DNA of 64,000 bases, from positions 41,361 through 105,360 of the forward strand of contig CANJQN010000011.1 of assembly GCA_947476465.1 (NCBI GenBank). The letters run 5' to 3'. The notes under the pieces were generated by a model, which had not been told where the DNA came from, did no database searches, and saw nothing but the letters and a program-made list of their open reading frames with translations. Of the stretch, positions 18,591 to 27,467 are shown one piece after another (position 1 is the stretch's first letter; the number at the start of each line of letters is the position of its first letter). Made by a program: the position numbers and the translations under genes. The stretch is from Comamonadaceae bacterium. Its GTDB lineage: Bacteria > Pseudomonadota > Gammaproteobacteria > Burkholderiales > Burkholderiaceae_C.

Positions 18591-19151
18591 GTGGCCATCA
18601 AATCCACCATCTTCAAGGCCAACGTGCAGTTGGCCGACATCGACCACGGCTACTACGCCGACCACGCGCTCACCCTGGCCCGCCACCCCAGCGAGACCGA
18701 CGAGCGCATGATGGGCCGCCTGGCAGCCCTGGCCCTCAATGCGCACGCCCTGCAGGACACCTGCGGCGGCGACGGTCACCTGGCCTTTGGCGACGGCCTG
18801 TCCGATCCCGACGAGCCCGACGTCTGGCTGCGCGACTTCACCGGCCGCACCCGGCTGTGGATCGAGGTCGGCCAGCCGGAGGAAAAGCCGCTGGTGCGCG
18901 CCTGCAGCAAGGCCGACGAAGTGCGGGTGTACTGCTTTTCCAACGCCGCCGAGATCTGGTGGCGCGGCATCGAGAACAAGCTCACGCGGCTGGCGCGCCT
19001 GCAGGTCTATCGCATTCCGGCGGAGGCCAGCCAGGCGCTAGCGGCCCTGGCGGCGCGCAGCATGCAGCTGCAGGCCACGGTGCAGGAAGGCGTGCTGAGC
19101 CTGGGGGATAGTCAGCGCAGCGTGGATGTGGAACCGGTGCGCTGGAAGTAG
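18591..19151 (+). CDS. yaeQ: YaeQ family protein
   Basis: A 186-residue protein of the YaeQ family, which has a PD-(D/E)xK nuclease-like fold but no firmly established biochemical role. The opening AIKSTIFKANVQLADIDHGYY and the central LWIEVGQPEEKPLVRAC segment (the D/E..E..K-like core) are diagnostic. It begins with GTG 18591, 13 bases after purB, so co-transcription is likely. A long perfect inverted repeat begins 17 bases after its stop and may end transcription. Confidence 0.92.
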   Translation: MAIKSTIFKANVQLADIDHGYYADHALTLARHPSETDERMMGRLAALALNAHALQDTCGGDGHLAFGDGLSDPDEPDVWLRDFTGRTRLWIEVGQPEEKPLVRACSKADEVRVYCFSNAAEIWWRGIENKLTRLARLQVYRIPAEASQALAALAARSMQLQATVQEGVLSLGDSQRSVDVEPVRWK

Positions 19152-19167
19152 CGCGTGGCACCTCGCA

Positions 19168-19229
19168 CTGGATCCCCGCCTTCGCGGGGATGAAGAAAAT
19201 GTGTCATCCCCGCGAAGGCGGGGATCCAG
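19168..19229. repeat. Perfect 26-bp inverted repeat of the GGATCCCCGCC/GCGGGGATGA type
   Basis: Arms at 19168-19193 and 19204-19229 are exact reverse complements around the 10-base loop AGAAAATGTG. Each arm also contains its own internal palindrome (CCCCGCCTTCGCGGGG). Related copies lie at 61886-61985. The right arm supplies the stop codon and last eight residues of the DUF3717/DUF1289 gene. It is probably a mobile, REP-like intergenic element and could act as a terminator for yaeQ. Confidence 0.9.
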
Positions 19230-19659
19230 GCCATGCGGCCTCCGGCTCGACGCCGGCTTCCCCGCTGCGTTCTCTATACCGATTGAAGCGCCAAGCCGAC
19301 CCAGCCAGGGTGATGCGCCGCCAGGTCTGGCGCTTTTCGCCCGGCGACATGGCCGGCCAATGCTGCACCTCGTCGAAGCTGCGCCCACAGCCCTTGCAGG
19401 TCTCGTCGCCCTGGCTGGTGGAGCAGATCGCGATGCAGGGCGTGTCGGGGGTGGTGTCGTACCACGCTTTCCAGGCGGCCCAGGCCTCGCGCGGAAAGCC
19501 TTTTTCCGCCGCCTCATCCTCGTGGTGATAGACCATCAGCGCATACACCGTCGCCAGGGCGCGCAGTTCGGGCGCCAGCGTCACGCCATCGGGCGAGGGC
19601 TTGCGCTTGCGCCAGTGGTTGATGGCGGTCTCGATGTCGGTGATGTGGATAGCGGCCAT
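19204..19659 (-). CDS. DUF3717 and DUF1289 domain protein
   Basis: The 151-residue protein joins an N-terminal DUF3717 region (ITDIETAINHWRKRKPSPDG, residues 6-25) with a DUF1289 region (PCIAICSTSQGDETCKGCGRS), whose four cysteines C-I-C and C-K-G-C probably bind a metal. Neither domain has a proven function. The last residues, PGSPPSRG and the stop, are encoded entirely by the right arm of the palindromic repeat at 19204-19229, so the native C-terminus has evidently been replaced or extended. It is monocistronic and divergent from the holin-like gene. Confidence 0.85.
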   Translation of the reverse strand: MAAIHITDIETAINHWRKRKPSPDGVTLAPELRALATVYALMVYHHEDEAAEKGFPREAWAAWKAWYDTTPDTPCIAICSTSQGDETCKGCGRSFDEVQHWPAMSPGEKRQTWRRITLAGSAWRFNRYRERSGEAGVEPEAAWPGSPPSRG

Positions 19660-19727
19660 GGTCTTGCGGGGTCGCGGATGATAGCCCGGGGGGGCGGACG
19701 CTGCCGGGCCGGTGCTATTCTCGCCGC

Positions 19728-20078
19728 ATGAAGTTGATCACGAAATGGCTCCTCAGTGCCGTGGCCCTGCTGTTCGTGGCCTATGTCTATCAAGGCGTGC
19801 AGGTGCCCGACTTCTCCAGTGCGCTGATCGCGGCCCTGGTCATCGGCCTGCTCAACATGGTGGTGCGGCCGATCCTGGTGGTGCTGACCTTGCCGGTCAC
19901 GGTGCTCACGCTGGGCCTGTTCCTGTTTGTGATCAACGCGCTGATGTTCTGGGCCGCCTCAGCCTTGCTCAGCGGCTTCCACGTCAACGGCTTCGGCGCG
20001 GCCTTGCTGGGCTCCCTGATCTACTCGGTGCTGGGCCTCATCATCGACTCAGCGCTCGAGCGCCTGTTCGCGAAGTAG
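19728..20078 (+). CDS. PF04020-type phage-holin-like membrane protein
   Basis: A 116-residue inner-membrane protein with four hydrophobic segments, including NMVVRPILVVLTLPVTVLT followed by LGLFLFVINALMFW, the signature of the PF04020 (mycobacterial holin superfamily IV-like) family. Despite the name these are widespread chromosomal genes without phage context, and none is seen here. Its 3' end overlaps the convergent bepA gene by 30 bases. Function unknown. Confidence 0.88.
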   Translation: MKLITKWLLSAVALLFVAYVYQGVQVPDFSSALIAALVIGLLNMVVRPILVVLTLPVTVLTLGLFLFVINALMFWAASALLSGFHVNGFGAALLGSLIYSVLGLIIDSALERLFAK

Positions 20079-21557
20079 CGCCTGCACCTGGCGCGCGCGG
20101 GTGTCGATGATCGACGCCTCGATGTGGTCCACATTGCCCTTGCGGGCCAGCTCCTGCGCCGCGCGCAGGCGGTCCATCGCGGCCGAATAATCCAGTGTGG
20201 CGATCTGCGCCTCGGCCTCGGCCCGCACGGCACGCAAGGTCTGCCCCTGGGCCGCGGCCGCGCGCCCCAGCAACTGCCACGCCGCCGCGTCCTGCGCCCG
20301 GGTGGCCACCCAGACCTGCAGCGACTGCATTGCCGCTCCCGCGCGGCCCGTCTGCAGCGCCGCCTGGGCCGACAGCAGCATCTCCGCCCGGCTGCCACTG
20401 CCCAGGGGCAGCAACGACGCCGCCCGGGCGGCGTCGCCGGCCATCAGGGCGAGCTCGGCGTCGAGCAGGCGCACCGCACGGCCGGCCTGACTGTCGGCGG
20501 CCTGCAGCGAGGCCAGCCGTTGGGCATAGCGCAAGGCCGCCGGCATCTCGCGCAGCCGGGCCGAGGCCAGCGCCGCGCCGTACCAGGCGGCGGCGCGGCG
20601 GGTGGCGTCGGCCTGGGCCGGCAGACCGTCGGCGTCGCGCTGCAGGGTTCGCAGGGCATCGACGCCGCCGGCCGACAGGGCGCGCGCGCGCGCAGCCATC
20701 AGCGCGTGCTCCAGGTCGCCACTGGCCGGCGCCGCGCCGCGCTCGACCAGGGCCTGGCGCGACTGCATGTCGGCCGCCCGCTCGGTGGTCAGCGGGTGGG
20801 TGCGCAGGTAGGGAAAGGCGCCGTTGTCGTTCAGGCGCGAGGCATGCTGCAGCTTGTCGAACATGCTGGCAAAGGCCTGCGGCGCAAAGCCGGCCTGGGT
20901 GAGCACGCCAAAACCCACGCGATCGGCCTCGCGCTCCATGTCGCGCGAGAAGGTCAGCTGGTTGCGCGCCGCCACCGCTTGCCCGCCGGTGACGACGGCG
21001 CTGGCCGCCTGCGGGTTTTTGCTGGCGGCCAGCACGCCGAGGATCATGGCGCCGATCAACCAGGGCATCTGCCGCTCCTCCTGCGTCATCAGGCGGGAGA
21101 TGTGCCGCTGGGTGACATGACTGAGCTCGTGGGCCAGCACCGAGGCAACTTCGTCGCCGCTGCTGCTGACCGCCAGCAGCCCCAGGTTCATCCCCAGCCA
21201 GCCACCCGGCAAGGCAAAGGCGTTGATGCTGCGGTCTTTTCCGAGCAGCACCTGCCAGGCAAAGCGCTGGTCCAGCTCGGCGTTCAGGTCGCCACGCTGG
21301 CGGGCCGCGGCCAGCAGGCGCTGCCACAAGCCCTGGACGTAATCGGCCAACACCGGGTCGTCCAGATAATCGGGGTCGCGAAACAGCTCACGCGCAATGC
21401 GGTCGCCCAGGCGCCGCTCGGCGCCCAGGGAAAGATCGCCACCATCGCCCATGGCGGGCAACTGGGCGTGCAAGGCCATCGGTTGCACCGCCCCGGCCAG
21501 GGCCGCCACCAACACCAGCGTGCGCGCCCAGCGGGCACGTATCATCGAATCATTCAT
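20049..21557 (-). CDS. bepA: M48-family periplasmic metalloprotease with TPR tail (BepA-like)
   Basis: BepA-type proteins act in the periplasm on outer-membrane proteins such as LptD, assisting assembly or degrading stalled forms. This 502-residue protein has a signal peptide (to about residue 32, ending ALHAQ), a zinc-protease domain with HELSHV near residue 142 and the third ligand in EREADRVG, and an Ala-rich helical C-terminus fitting TPR repeats. The start could be ATG 21557 or 21545. Only about 20-32 bases separate it from divergent moaC. The 3' end overlaps the holin-like gene by 30 bases. Confidence 0.92.
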   Translation of the reverse strand: MNDSMIRARWARTLVLVAALAGAVQPMALHAQLPAMGDGGDLSLGAERRLGDRIARELFRDPDYLDDPVLADYVQGLWQRLLAAARQRGDLNAELDQRFAWQVLLGKDRSINAFALPGGWLGMNLGLLAVSSSGDEVASVLAHELSHVTQRHISRLMTQEERQMPWLIGAMILGVLAASKNPQAASAVVTGGQAVAARNQLTFSRDMEREADRVGFGVLTQAGFAPQAFASMFDKLQHASRLNDNGAFPYLRTHPLTTERAADMQSRQALVERGAAPASGDLEHALMAARARALSAGGVDALRTLQRDADGLPAQADATRRAAAWYGAALASARLREMPAALRYAQRLASLQAADSQAGRAVRLLDAELALMAGDAARAASLLPLGSGSRAEMLLSAQAALQTGRAGAAMQSLQVWVATRAQDAAAWQLLGRAAAAQGQTLRAVRAEAEAQIATLDYSAAMDRLRAAQELARKGNVDHIEASIIDTRARQVQALLREQALER

Positions 21558-21577
21558 CTAGGACTTCCGGCACCCTC

Positions 21578-22063
21578 ATGAGTGGATTGACGCATTTTGA
21601 CGCGCAGGGCCAGGCGCATATGGTGGACGTGTCCGCCAAGGCCCCCAGCCACCGCATCGCGACGGCCCAGGGGCGCATCCGCATGCAGGCGGCCACACTG
21701 CAAATCATCGCCTCCGGCGGCGCCAAAAAGGGCGACGTGCTGGGCATTGCCCGCATCGCCGGCATCCAGGCGGCCAAGAAGACCTCAGATTTGATTCCCC
21801 TGTGCCATCCGGTTCCCCTGACCCGGGTAACAGTCGAGTTTGAATTGGAACCGGCCGGCAAAAGTGTGCGCTGCATCGCCAGCGCCGAGACGGTGGGTGT
21901 GACCGGTGTCGAGATGGAAGCCCTCACGGCCGTGCAAGTGGCGCTGCTGACCATTTACGACATGTGCAAGGCGGTGGATCGGGCAATGGTGATGGAAGAC
22001 GTGCGCTTGCTGGACAAGCGGGGCGGCAAGTCGGGCCACTGGCAGGCTGGCGGCGACGTTTGA
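21578..22063 (+). CDS. moaC: Cyclic pyranopterin monophosphate synthase
   Basis: MoaC converts the MoaA product to cyclic pyranopterin monophosphate in molybdenum cofactor synthesis. The 161 residues match the family. Conserved stretches are [30 protein letters not shown] and [26 protein letters not shown], the last holding the catalytic lysine and aspartate. It is the only molybdopterin gene in the window. Its stop TTGA overlaps a possible TTG start of the following sulfatase-like gene. Confidence 0.96.
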   Translation: MSGLTHFDAQGQAHMVDVSAKAPSHRIATAQGRIRMQAATLQIIASGGAKKGDVLGIARIAGIQAAKKTSDLIPLCHPVPLTRVTVEFELEPAGKSVRCIASAETVGVTGVEMEALTAVQVALLTIYDMCKAVDRAMVMEDVRLLDKRGGKSGHWQAGGDV

Positions 22064-23943
22064 GGCTGCGCAACCCGCTCGCAACGTTTGCGGTGGAGGC
22101 CCTGCTGTGGCTTGTCCCGGCGGGGCTTTTTCTGCGGATGTACCTGGAGCGGGCCGCGGTGCCCATGACCGCGGCCTACGCCCACCTGGGGCTTGTTTTG
22201 ATCCTCGCCGGGTCGGTCGCGGCGACCCGAGCACTGCTGCACTGCTTTGTGCCCCGGCCTGGGTCGAACGTGATGGGCACCCTGCTGACAGCCACCGCCT
22301 TGTGGCTGTTGTGGGCCTACTACCTTCTCGCCATCGCCGGCTTTGGCGCGTGGGGGCGATTGGTCTCATGGGGGTTGATTGCAACCTACCTCTGGCGCGC
22401 CACCGAACTGTTCGAAGTGCTTGGCACCGGTGCCTATGCGATCGCCGCGGCAGTGGCGATCAGCTTCGTCGTGTTGTCCTGGCTGCTTCACAAGAGCATC
22501 GTCAAGCACGACTGGACCGCGCCCACGTTCCCAAACCCGTCCGGTCGTGGCGCCCGACTGGCTGGCGCCACTCTTTTCCTGTGCGCAGCCGCCATTTTCT
22601 TCTGGCGATTCTGGGCCTTTCCGCCGATCGAGACCGGTGAGCCCGTGGCAAGCACATTCAACACCCATCTGCTTGCGCAGCGGCGGCAAACGCACCACAG
22701 CCCCGCCTCGCGACGATTGGCCCAGCAGGAGGACAGTGAGCGCGCAAGCTATGTTGCGAGTGCTCACGCGGGGCCGACGAATGTCGTGCTGGTGGTGGTC
22801 GATGCGCTGCGCGCAAAAAGCATGGGCGCGTATGGCTATGAAAGAAACACCACCCCCTACCTGAGCCAGCTGGCACGGGAGGGAAAGATCAGCGTCGTTC
22901 CCCATGCGTACAGCGTCTGCGCCGAGTCTTCCTGCGGGATCTACGGCATTTTGGCCTCACGCCATGTGCATCAAGCGGTCGCCAAACCCATTACGCTGAT
23001 TGAAGTGCTTGCCCGCCATGGGTACGCCACACACCTGCTGCTCAGCGGTGACCACACCAATTTCTACGACCTTCGGCAGGTGTATGGCACGGTCGACACG
23101 TACTTCGACAGCTCGCGGGACTCGGGCGGCTTGATCAACGACGACAGCAGCATCATCCAAGCACTGGGAAAGCTGCCGCTCAAGCGCGTCGACAAGAACT
23201 TCTTCCATTTCCACCTCATGGCCAACCATGTGCTGGGCCGCCGCGCGCTGTCAGACCCTGCGCCCTTCGGCCCCACGAAAAGCTACTACGCAGCGACCGG
23301 TGAATTCGCTCTTGCCCGCCCCACCGCCGACGACCTGCCGTTGTTCGTCAACCACTACGACACCGGCGTTCTTCAAGCCGACACCCACATTCGCCAGCTC
23401 ATGGAGGTACTTGAGCGCAAGGGCGTACTGCGGGATGCCTTGGTGATCGTTACCGCGGACCATGGCGAGCTGGTCGGTGAAGGCGGGCTTTTCGGGCACT
23501 CGAAGACGCTGCGCGAGGCAGTGGTTCGAATTCCGCTGCTCGTCATGCGCACCGGCTCCGCCGGAAAACAGGTCGCGAGCAGCCGGACGATTGCATCGCA
23601 GGTCGATGTGGCGCCGACCGTCCTGGCGGCCCTTCAAATTCCAATACCGAAAACGTGGCACGGCGCGCCGCTGCAGCATGCACTGTCGGACAAAACGACA
23701 CCCCCCGTCTTCAGCCAACAAGGCACCGAGGTCGCCCTCATCACGCCGGGGCCCGAAGCGTCATCGGTGTTGAAATTCGTGGTCGACCCCCGACGCCGCG
23801 TCGAATCGGCGTATGACATCGTGCGGGATCCAGACGAGCGTCATGACCGGTTGCGGGACATGACGCCGCAGCAAGTTAGCCAGTGGCGCACGCTGATTCT
23901 TGATGCGCAAGCCCATGCGCGCGAGGCGGACGACAGGCGTTGA
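22060..23943 (+). CDS. Membrane-anchored sulfatase-like hydrolase/transferase
   Basis: An alkaline-phosphatase-superfamily protein of about 627 residues. Five or so hydrophobic segments fill the first 190 residues, then a periplasmic catalytic domain begins with [18 protein letters not shown] (metal aspartate). [13 protein letters not shown] occupies the place of the nucleophile loop, but lacks the C/S-x-P-S-R of true sulfatases, so the nucleophile cannot be assigned safely. [10 protein letters not shown] near residue 500 supplies the second metal set. It may hydrolyse or transfer a phosphate or sulfate ester in the envelope. I propose TTG 22060, overlapping the moaC stop; no better start is seen, so the N-terminus is uncertain. 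Confidence 0.75.
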   Translation: MRLRNPLATFAVEALLWLVPAGLFLRMYLERAAVPMTAAYAHLGLVLILAGSVAATRALLHCFVPRPGSNVMGTLLTATALWLLWAYYLLAIAGFGAWGRLVSWGLIATYLWRATELFEVLGTGAYAIAAAVAISFVVLSWLLHKSIVKHDWTAPTFPNPSGRGARLAGATLFLCAAAIFFWRFWAFPPIETGEPVASTFNTHLLAQRRQTHHSPASRRLAQQEDSERASYVASAHAGPTNVVLVVVDALRAKSMGAYGYERNTTPYLSQLAREGKISVVPHAYSVCAESSCGIYGILASRHVHQAVAKPITLIEVLARHGYATHLLLSGDHTNFYDLRQVYGTVDTYFDSSRDSGGLINDDSSIIQALGKLPLKRVDKNFFHFHLMANHVLGRRALSDPAPFGPTKSYYAATGEFALARPTADDLPLFVNHYDTGVLQADTHIRQLMEVLERKGVLRDALVIVTADHGELVGEGGLFGHSKTLREAVVRIPLLVMRTGSAGKQVASSRTIASQVDVAPTVLAALQIPIPKTWHGAPLQHALSDKTTPPVFSQQGTEVALITPGPEASSVLKFVVDPRRRVESAYDIVRDPDERHDRLRDMTPQQVSQWRTLILDAQAHAREADDRR

Positions 23944-23950
23944 ACAGGCG

Positions 23951-25102
23951 TCAGGCCTTGCCGTGCAAAAATCTGAACGCGTCCCGCAACTCCCTCACGA
24001 ACAGCGCCGGTTGCTCGAAGGCGGCGAAGTGACCGCCACGCTCGACCTTGTTCCAGTAGACGATCTGGCTGAACAGCTTTTCGGCCCAGTGGCGCGGTGG
24101 GCGGCTGAGTTCGCGGGGGAAGAGGCTGACCGCCACGGGGAGGTCGACGGCATGCGGCTTGCCGCGCCAGCTTTCCCAGTACAGCCGGGCCGACGAGGCA
24201 GCCGCGTCGGGCAGCCAGTACAGCATGATGTTGTCGAGCATCTCGTCGCGGCTGAGCACGTTCTCCGGTTCGCCCTGGCAATCGGTCCAGCACTGGAATT
24301 TCTCGTAGATCCAGGCCGCCTGCCCCACCGGTGAATCGGCCAGGGCATAACCCAAGGTCTGCGGCCGCGTGGCTTGCTGACGCGCGTAGCCGGTCTCAAA
24401 GCGCTGATGACGCTTCGCGGCGGCCAGCGCCGCCTGCGAATGCGGGTCGTCGATCGCCTCGCGCGGCGGCGGCGCCATCACCAGGTTCAGGTGAATCGCG
24501 GCCAGGCCCGGCGGTCGCAAGGCGCCCATGGCGCAGGTGATGGCCGATCCCCAGTCGCCGCCCTGGGCAACGTAGCGCTGATAACCCAGGCGCTGCATCA
24601 GCGTCACCCAGGCGGCGGCGATGCGCTCGACGTTCCAGCCGGTGCCCTGGGGCTTGTCCGAGAAGCCGAACCCGGGCAGGGTCGGGATGACGACATGGAA
24701 GGCATCCGCCTCGGTGCCGCCATGCGCCAGGGGGTCGACCAGCGGGCCGATCACCTTGAGGAACTCGATCACCGAGCCGGGCCAGCCGTGGGTGCGCAGC
24801 AGCGGCAGTGCGTTCGGGTGCCGGGACTTCACATGCAGGAAATGGATGCCCAGTGCATCGATGCGCGTGCGGTACTGGCCCAGGCCGTTCAGGCGGGCTT
24901 CGCAGCGGCGCCAGTCGTAGCCGTGCTGCCAGTGCGCCACCAGCGCCTGCAGGGCCGGCAAGGGCACACCCTGCGACCAGTCGGGCACGGTGGCCGCGTC
25001 GGGCCAGCGCGTGGCGGCCAGGCGGCGTTGCAGGTCTTTGAGATCCGCGTCGGGGATGTGAAGCTCGAACGGTTCGATGGGCTCGTTCATGGCCCGCATC
25101 AT
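23951..25102 (-). CDS. Epoxide hydrolase family protein (alpha/beta hydrolase)
   Basis: A 383-residue enzyme that probably opens epoxide or related substrates with water. It has the N-terminal epoxide-hydrolase lid region (FELHIPDADLKDLQRRLAATRWPD), the oxyanion motif HGWPGS, and the nucleophile elbow GGDWGS where D is catalytic. A late PFFVREL-like tail with HFAAFEQPALFV contains the catalytic histidine. Starts at 25102 or 25090 (MNEPIEP) are both plausible. It converges with the sulfatase-like gene at seven bases. No natural substrate can be inferred from the neighbourhood. Confidence 0.9.
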   Translation of the reverse strand: MMRAMNEPIEPFELHIPDADLKDLQRRLAATRWPDAATVPDWSQGVPLPALQALVAHWQHGYDWRRCEARLNGLGQYRTRIDALGIHFLHVKSRHPNALPLLRTHGWPGSVIEFLKVIGPLVDPLAHGGTEADAFHVVIPTLPGFGFSDKPQGTGWNVERIAAAWVTLMQRLGYQRYVAQGGDWGSAITCAMGALRPPGLAAIHLNLVMAPPPREAIDDPHSQAALAAAKRHQRFETGYARQQATRPQTLGYALADSPVGQAAWIYEKFQCWTDCQGEPENVLSRDEMLDNIMLYWLPDAAASSARLYWESWRGKPHAVDLPVAVSLFPRELSRPPRHWAEKLFSQIVYWNKVERGGHFAAFEQPALFVRELRDAFRFLHGKA

Positions 25103-25109
25103 CGGTGAT

Positions 25110-25892
25110 TCAGAATGAATCGAGCGGCACGAATCCGACCACGGCGGCCGTCTGTGCGTCCAGCAATACGGTCCAGGCGTCCCGTCGGCCCATCACCGGA
25201 AGCCAGGCGGTGCCCTCGGCGGAGCGGCCCAGGCCCGCCAGGGCGCTGTCGATCTGCGCTGCGGCGGCGGGAAAGCGCCCTTTCAAGCGCGCCACGGGTT
25301 GGGCCGCCGCGAGCACACGCGGGCGCGCCGCCTCATACGTTTGCCACAAGTCGGGCCGCGCGGCCAAAGACAGGCCGTTGACGGCGGCCATTGTGGCCTC
25401 GAAGTTCTCCTGCGCGTCCTTGAATTCGCGCACGGCCAGCGGCGTAGGGCCGCTCCAGGGATGGGGCACCACGCCGGGCGGCGCCTTGGCCAGGAGTTCG
25501 TCTGGAATGTCGACGGCGTGCACCACACGGAAGCGGTCGAACTCGAAGACCAAATGCACCGGCCGGGCCGCCGCCACCGTCCACAGGCCGTAGCCGAGCG
25601 CGGCCAGCTGCAGCAGGCAAACCACGGCCAAGTCGCGCCGCAGTGAAGGCCAGGGCTTGCGCCGGTCAAAGACGGCCAGCGTGATCAAGGGCCCCATGAC
25701 CACATCCACCGTGACCAGCAGCGTGAACAGTTCGCGGCCACCCGCCAGCTGTCCGTAGGGCGCCGGGTACCAAAGCCAGAACACCGCGACCGCCGCCAGG
25801 GCGGCGACGAGGGCGCTGAGCGCCAAGTGAACAGTGGCGGCGCGCACGCGGTCGCGCCAGCCCAATCGTGGAGCAAGACTTGCGGTGGCCAT
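25110..25892 (-). CDS. TfpX/TfpZ-family type IV pilin accessory protein
   Basis: A 260-residue membrane protein with hydrophobic segments around residues 20-45, 55-75 and 90-108, followed by a periplasmic region. The start MATASLAPRLGWRDRVRAA and the early LFTLLVTVDVVMGPLITLAVFD are the recognisable parts of TfpX/TfpZ proteins, which aid assembly of particular pilin alleles. It sits next to a PglL-type ligase, in the same locus as pilA at 33073, matching the way these genes accompany pilins. Eight bases separate its stop from the epoxide hydrolase start, so read-through is possible. Confidence 0.85.
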   Translation of the reverse strand: MATASLAPRLGWRDRVRAATVHLALSALVAALAAVAVFWLWYPAPYGQLAGGRELFTLLVTVDVVMGPLITLAVFDRRKPWPSLRRDLAVVCLLQLAALGYGLWTVAAARPVHLVFEFDRFRVVHAVDIPDELLAKAPPGVVPHPWSGPTPLAVREFKDAQENFEATMAAVNGLSLAARPDLWQTYEAARPRVLAAAQPVARLKGRFPAAAAQIDSALAGLGRSAEGTAWLPVMGRRDAWTVLLDAQTAAVVGFVPLDSF

Positions 25893-25958
25893 GGTCGATG
25901 CGATGAATTGCGAGTTGAAAAAGGGCCCCGATTGATACGCCGCGGCACGCGTTAGAAC

Positions 25959-27467
25959 TCAGGATGACAGCGGCGCCGCACGGCTGCGGATAAAGCGCTC
26001 GTGATCACTCGGGAACGCCACGCGAAAGCGCGCCAGGTGCCATTGCGCCGCCTCGTCCTGGCCGGTGAACAGCAGGGCCTCGATCAACTTGCGCACCACC
26101 GCCGGCTCGGGCGAATAGTGCAGCACGCGCTCGCCCATCAGCGCCATTTCGGCGGCATTGTCCCGGGTCAGCGGCGTGAGCGTAAAGCCGGCGAACCGGG
26201 CCTGGGGCCCGAACACCGGGCTGCGCCAGGCTTGACGCAGGGGATCGTCGGCATACGCGGCGCTGCGCTCGGCGGGTGGCAGGAAGATCTGCGAAACGCG
26301 GTGGTAGTCCCACACCGCGGCCGCCAAGGTGACTGCGCCCACCGCGCACATCGCCAAGCGCGGTGCGGCCGCCACGGCCCTGGCCGCGCCGGGCCGGGTG
26401 CGCCACAGGTGCGCGGCCGCCAGCAACAGGGCCAATTGGAAGGGCCCGTACCACAGCGGGTATTCCACCATCGAATGCAGCAGCACCAAGGCGATGACCG
26501 CCCAGCAAAGAACGCGGCCGGGGTCGCGTTCGCGCCAGGGCCTGGTGCGCCAGACGAGGAACCCGAAGCAGGCCAGTAGCGCCAGGGCCGCCGGGATGCC
26601 CGCTTCGACCGCGACCTGCAGGAACAAGTTGTGCGCGTTGTCGACGATGCGGCAAAAGCGCGGGCCTTCGAACAAGGTGGCGTAATGCGCGTAATCGAAC
26701 TCGCCCAGGCCCCAGCCGAACCAGGGCCGCAGCCCGGCCAGCTGCGCCGCATTGGCCCAGAGCACGCGCCGGCTGTTGCAGCCAACATCCTCGGCCAACC
26801 GCGTCAGCAGCGACGTGAAGGACGCATCCAGCCAAGCCGCCAGCAGCGGGGGTACCAGCCAGATGCCGGCCGCATAGCCCGCGAGCGCCAGCGTGCCCCA
26901 GCGCCAGGCCGGCGGCCACCCCCGCCGGAGAAACGACAGCGACAGCACGACAACGCAGACCAACAACCACTGCAAGGCCCCGGTGCGCGAGCTGGTGAGG
27001 CCGCAGGCGACCGCCAGCAACACCACGGCCAAGGCCAACAAGGCCCGCCGGCCACGCGAGACCCCGGGCACCAGAAACAGCGCGCTGCACAGGCCGATGG
27101 CCATCAGGGTGGCGAACTGGTTGCGCTGGCGCAGGTTGGCGTAGATCTCACCCAGGGGCGCGCCGCTCAGCCCCCAGGCGCTCGCCGACCAATGCCCGGT
27201 GTACTGCACCAGGCCCAGCAGGGCGCTGAGCACAGCCGCCGCCAGCCACCCGAGCGCCAGCACGCGCGCGGCGTCGGCCGCGTCGGCCGGCCGGGTGGCG
27301 AACCATGCCAAGGCCGCCGCAGCGGCGACACAGACCTGCAGCACCTGTGAGGTCGGACCCCAGCTCGGGTTGAGCAGCCACGACAGGGCCAGGATGCCGC
27401 TCAGGGCCACCAAGCCCAGACGGGCACCGCGGCCGCGCCGAGCCACCATCTCCCGCGTTTCGGTCAT
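25959..27467 (-). CDS. PglL/Wzy_C-type O-oligosaccharyltransferase or O-antigen ligase
   Basis: A 502-residue polytopic membrane protein with about ten or more hydrophobic segments. The periplasmic loop motif VDNAHNLFLQVAVEAG carries the histidine conserved in WaaL/PglL ligases, and SMVEYPLWYGPFQL is typical of pilin-type PglL proteins. The C-terminal soluble part fits the Wzy_C_2 region. Next to TfpX and near pilA, it most likely attaches a lipid-linked oligosaccharide to pilin. The start ATG 27467 overlaps the upstream glycosyltransferase stop (ATGA), linking donor assembly to transfer. Confidence 0.85.
   Translation of the reverse strand: MTETREMVARRGRGARLGLVALSGILALSWLLNPSWGPTSQVLQVCVAAAAALAWFATRPADAADAARVLALGWLAAAVLSALLGLVQYTGHWSASAWGLSGAPLGEIYANLRQRNQFATLMAIGLCSALFLVPGVSRGRRALLALAVVLLAVACGLTSSRTGALQWLLVCVVVLSLSFLRRGWPPAWRWGTLALAGYAAGIWLVPPLLAAWLDASFTSLLTRLAEDVGCNSRRVLWANAAQLAGLRPWFGWGLGEFDYAHYATLFEGPRFCRIVDNAHNLFLQVAVEAGIPAALALLACFGFLVWRTRPWRERDPGRVLCWAVIALVLLHSMVEYPLWYGPFQLALLLAAAHLWRTRPGAARAVAAAPRLAMCAVGAVTLAAAVWDYHRVSQIFLPPAERSAAYADDPLRQAWRSPVFGPQARFAGFTLTPLTRDNAAEMALMGERVLHYSPEPAVVRKLIEALLFTGQDEAAQWHLARFRVAFPSDHERFIRSRAAPLSS

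Noticed and set aside
19728..20078. Prophage remnant because of the holin-like gene
   Set aside because: This family is common in bacterial chromosomes, and no integrase, lysin or structural phage gene is nearby.
20049..20078. Misannotation because bepA and the holin-like gene overlap
   Set aside because: Both proteins read sensibly to their ends, so a 30-base convergent overlap is accepted.
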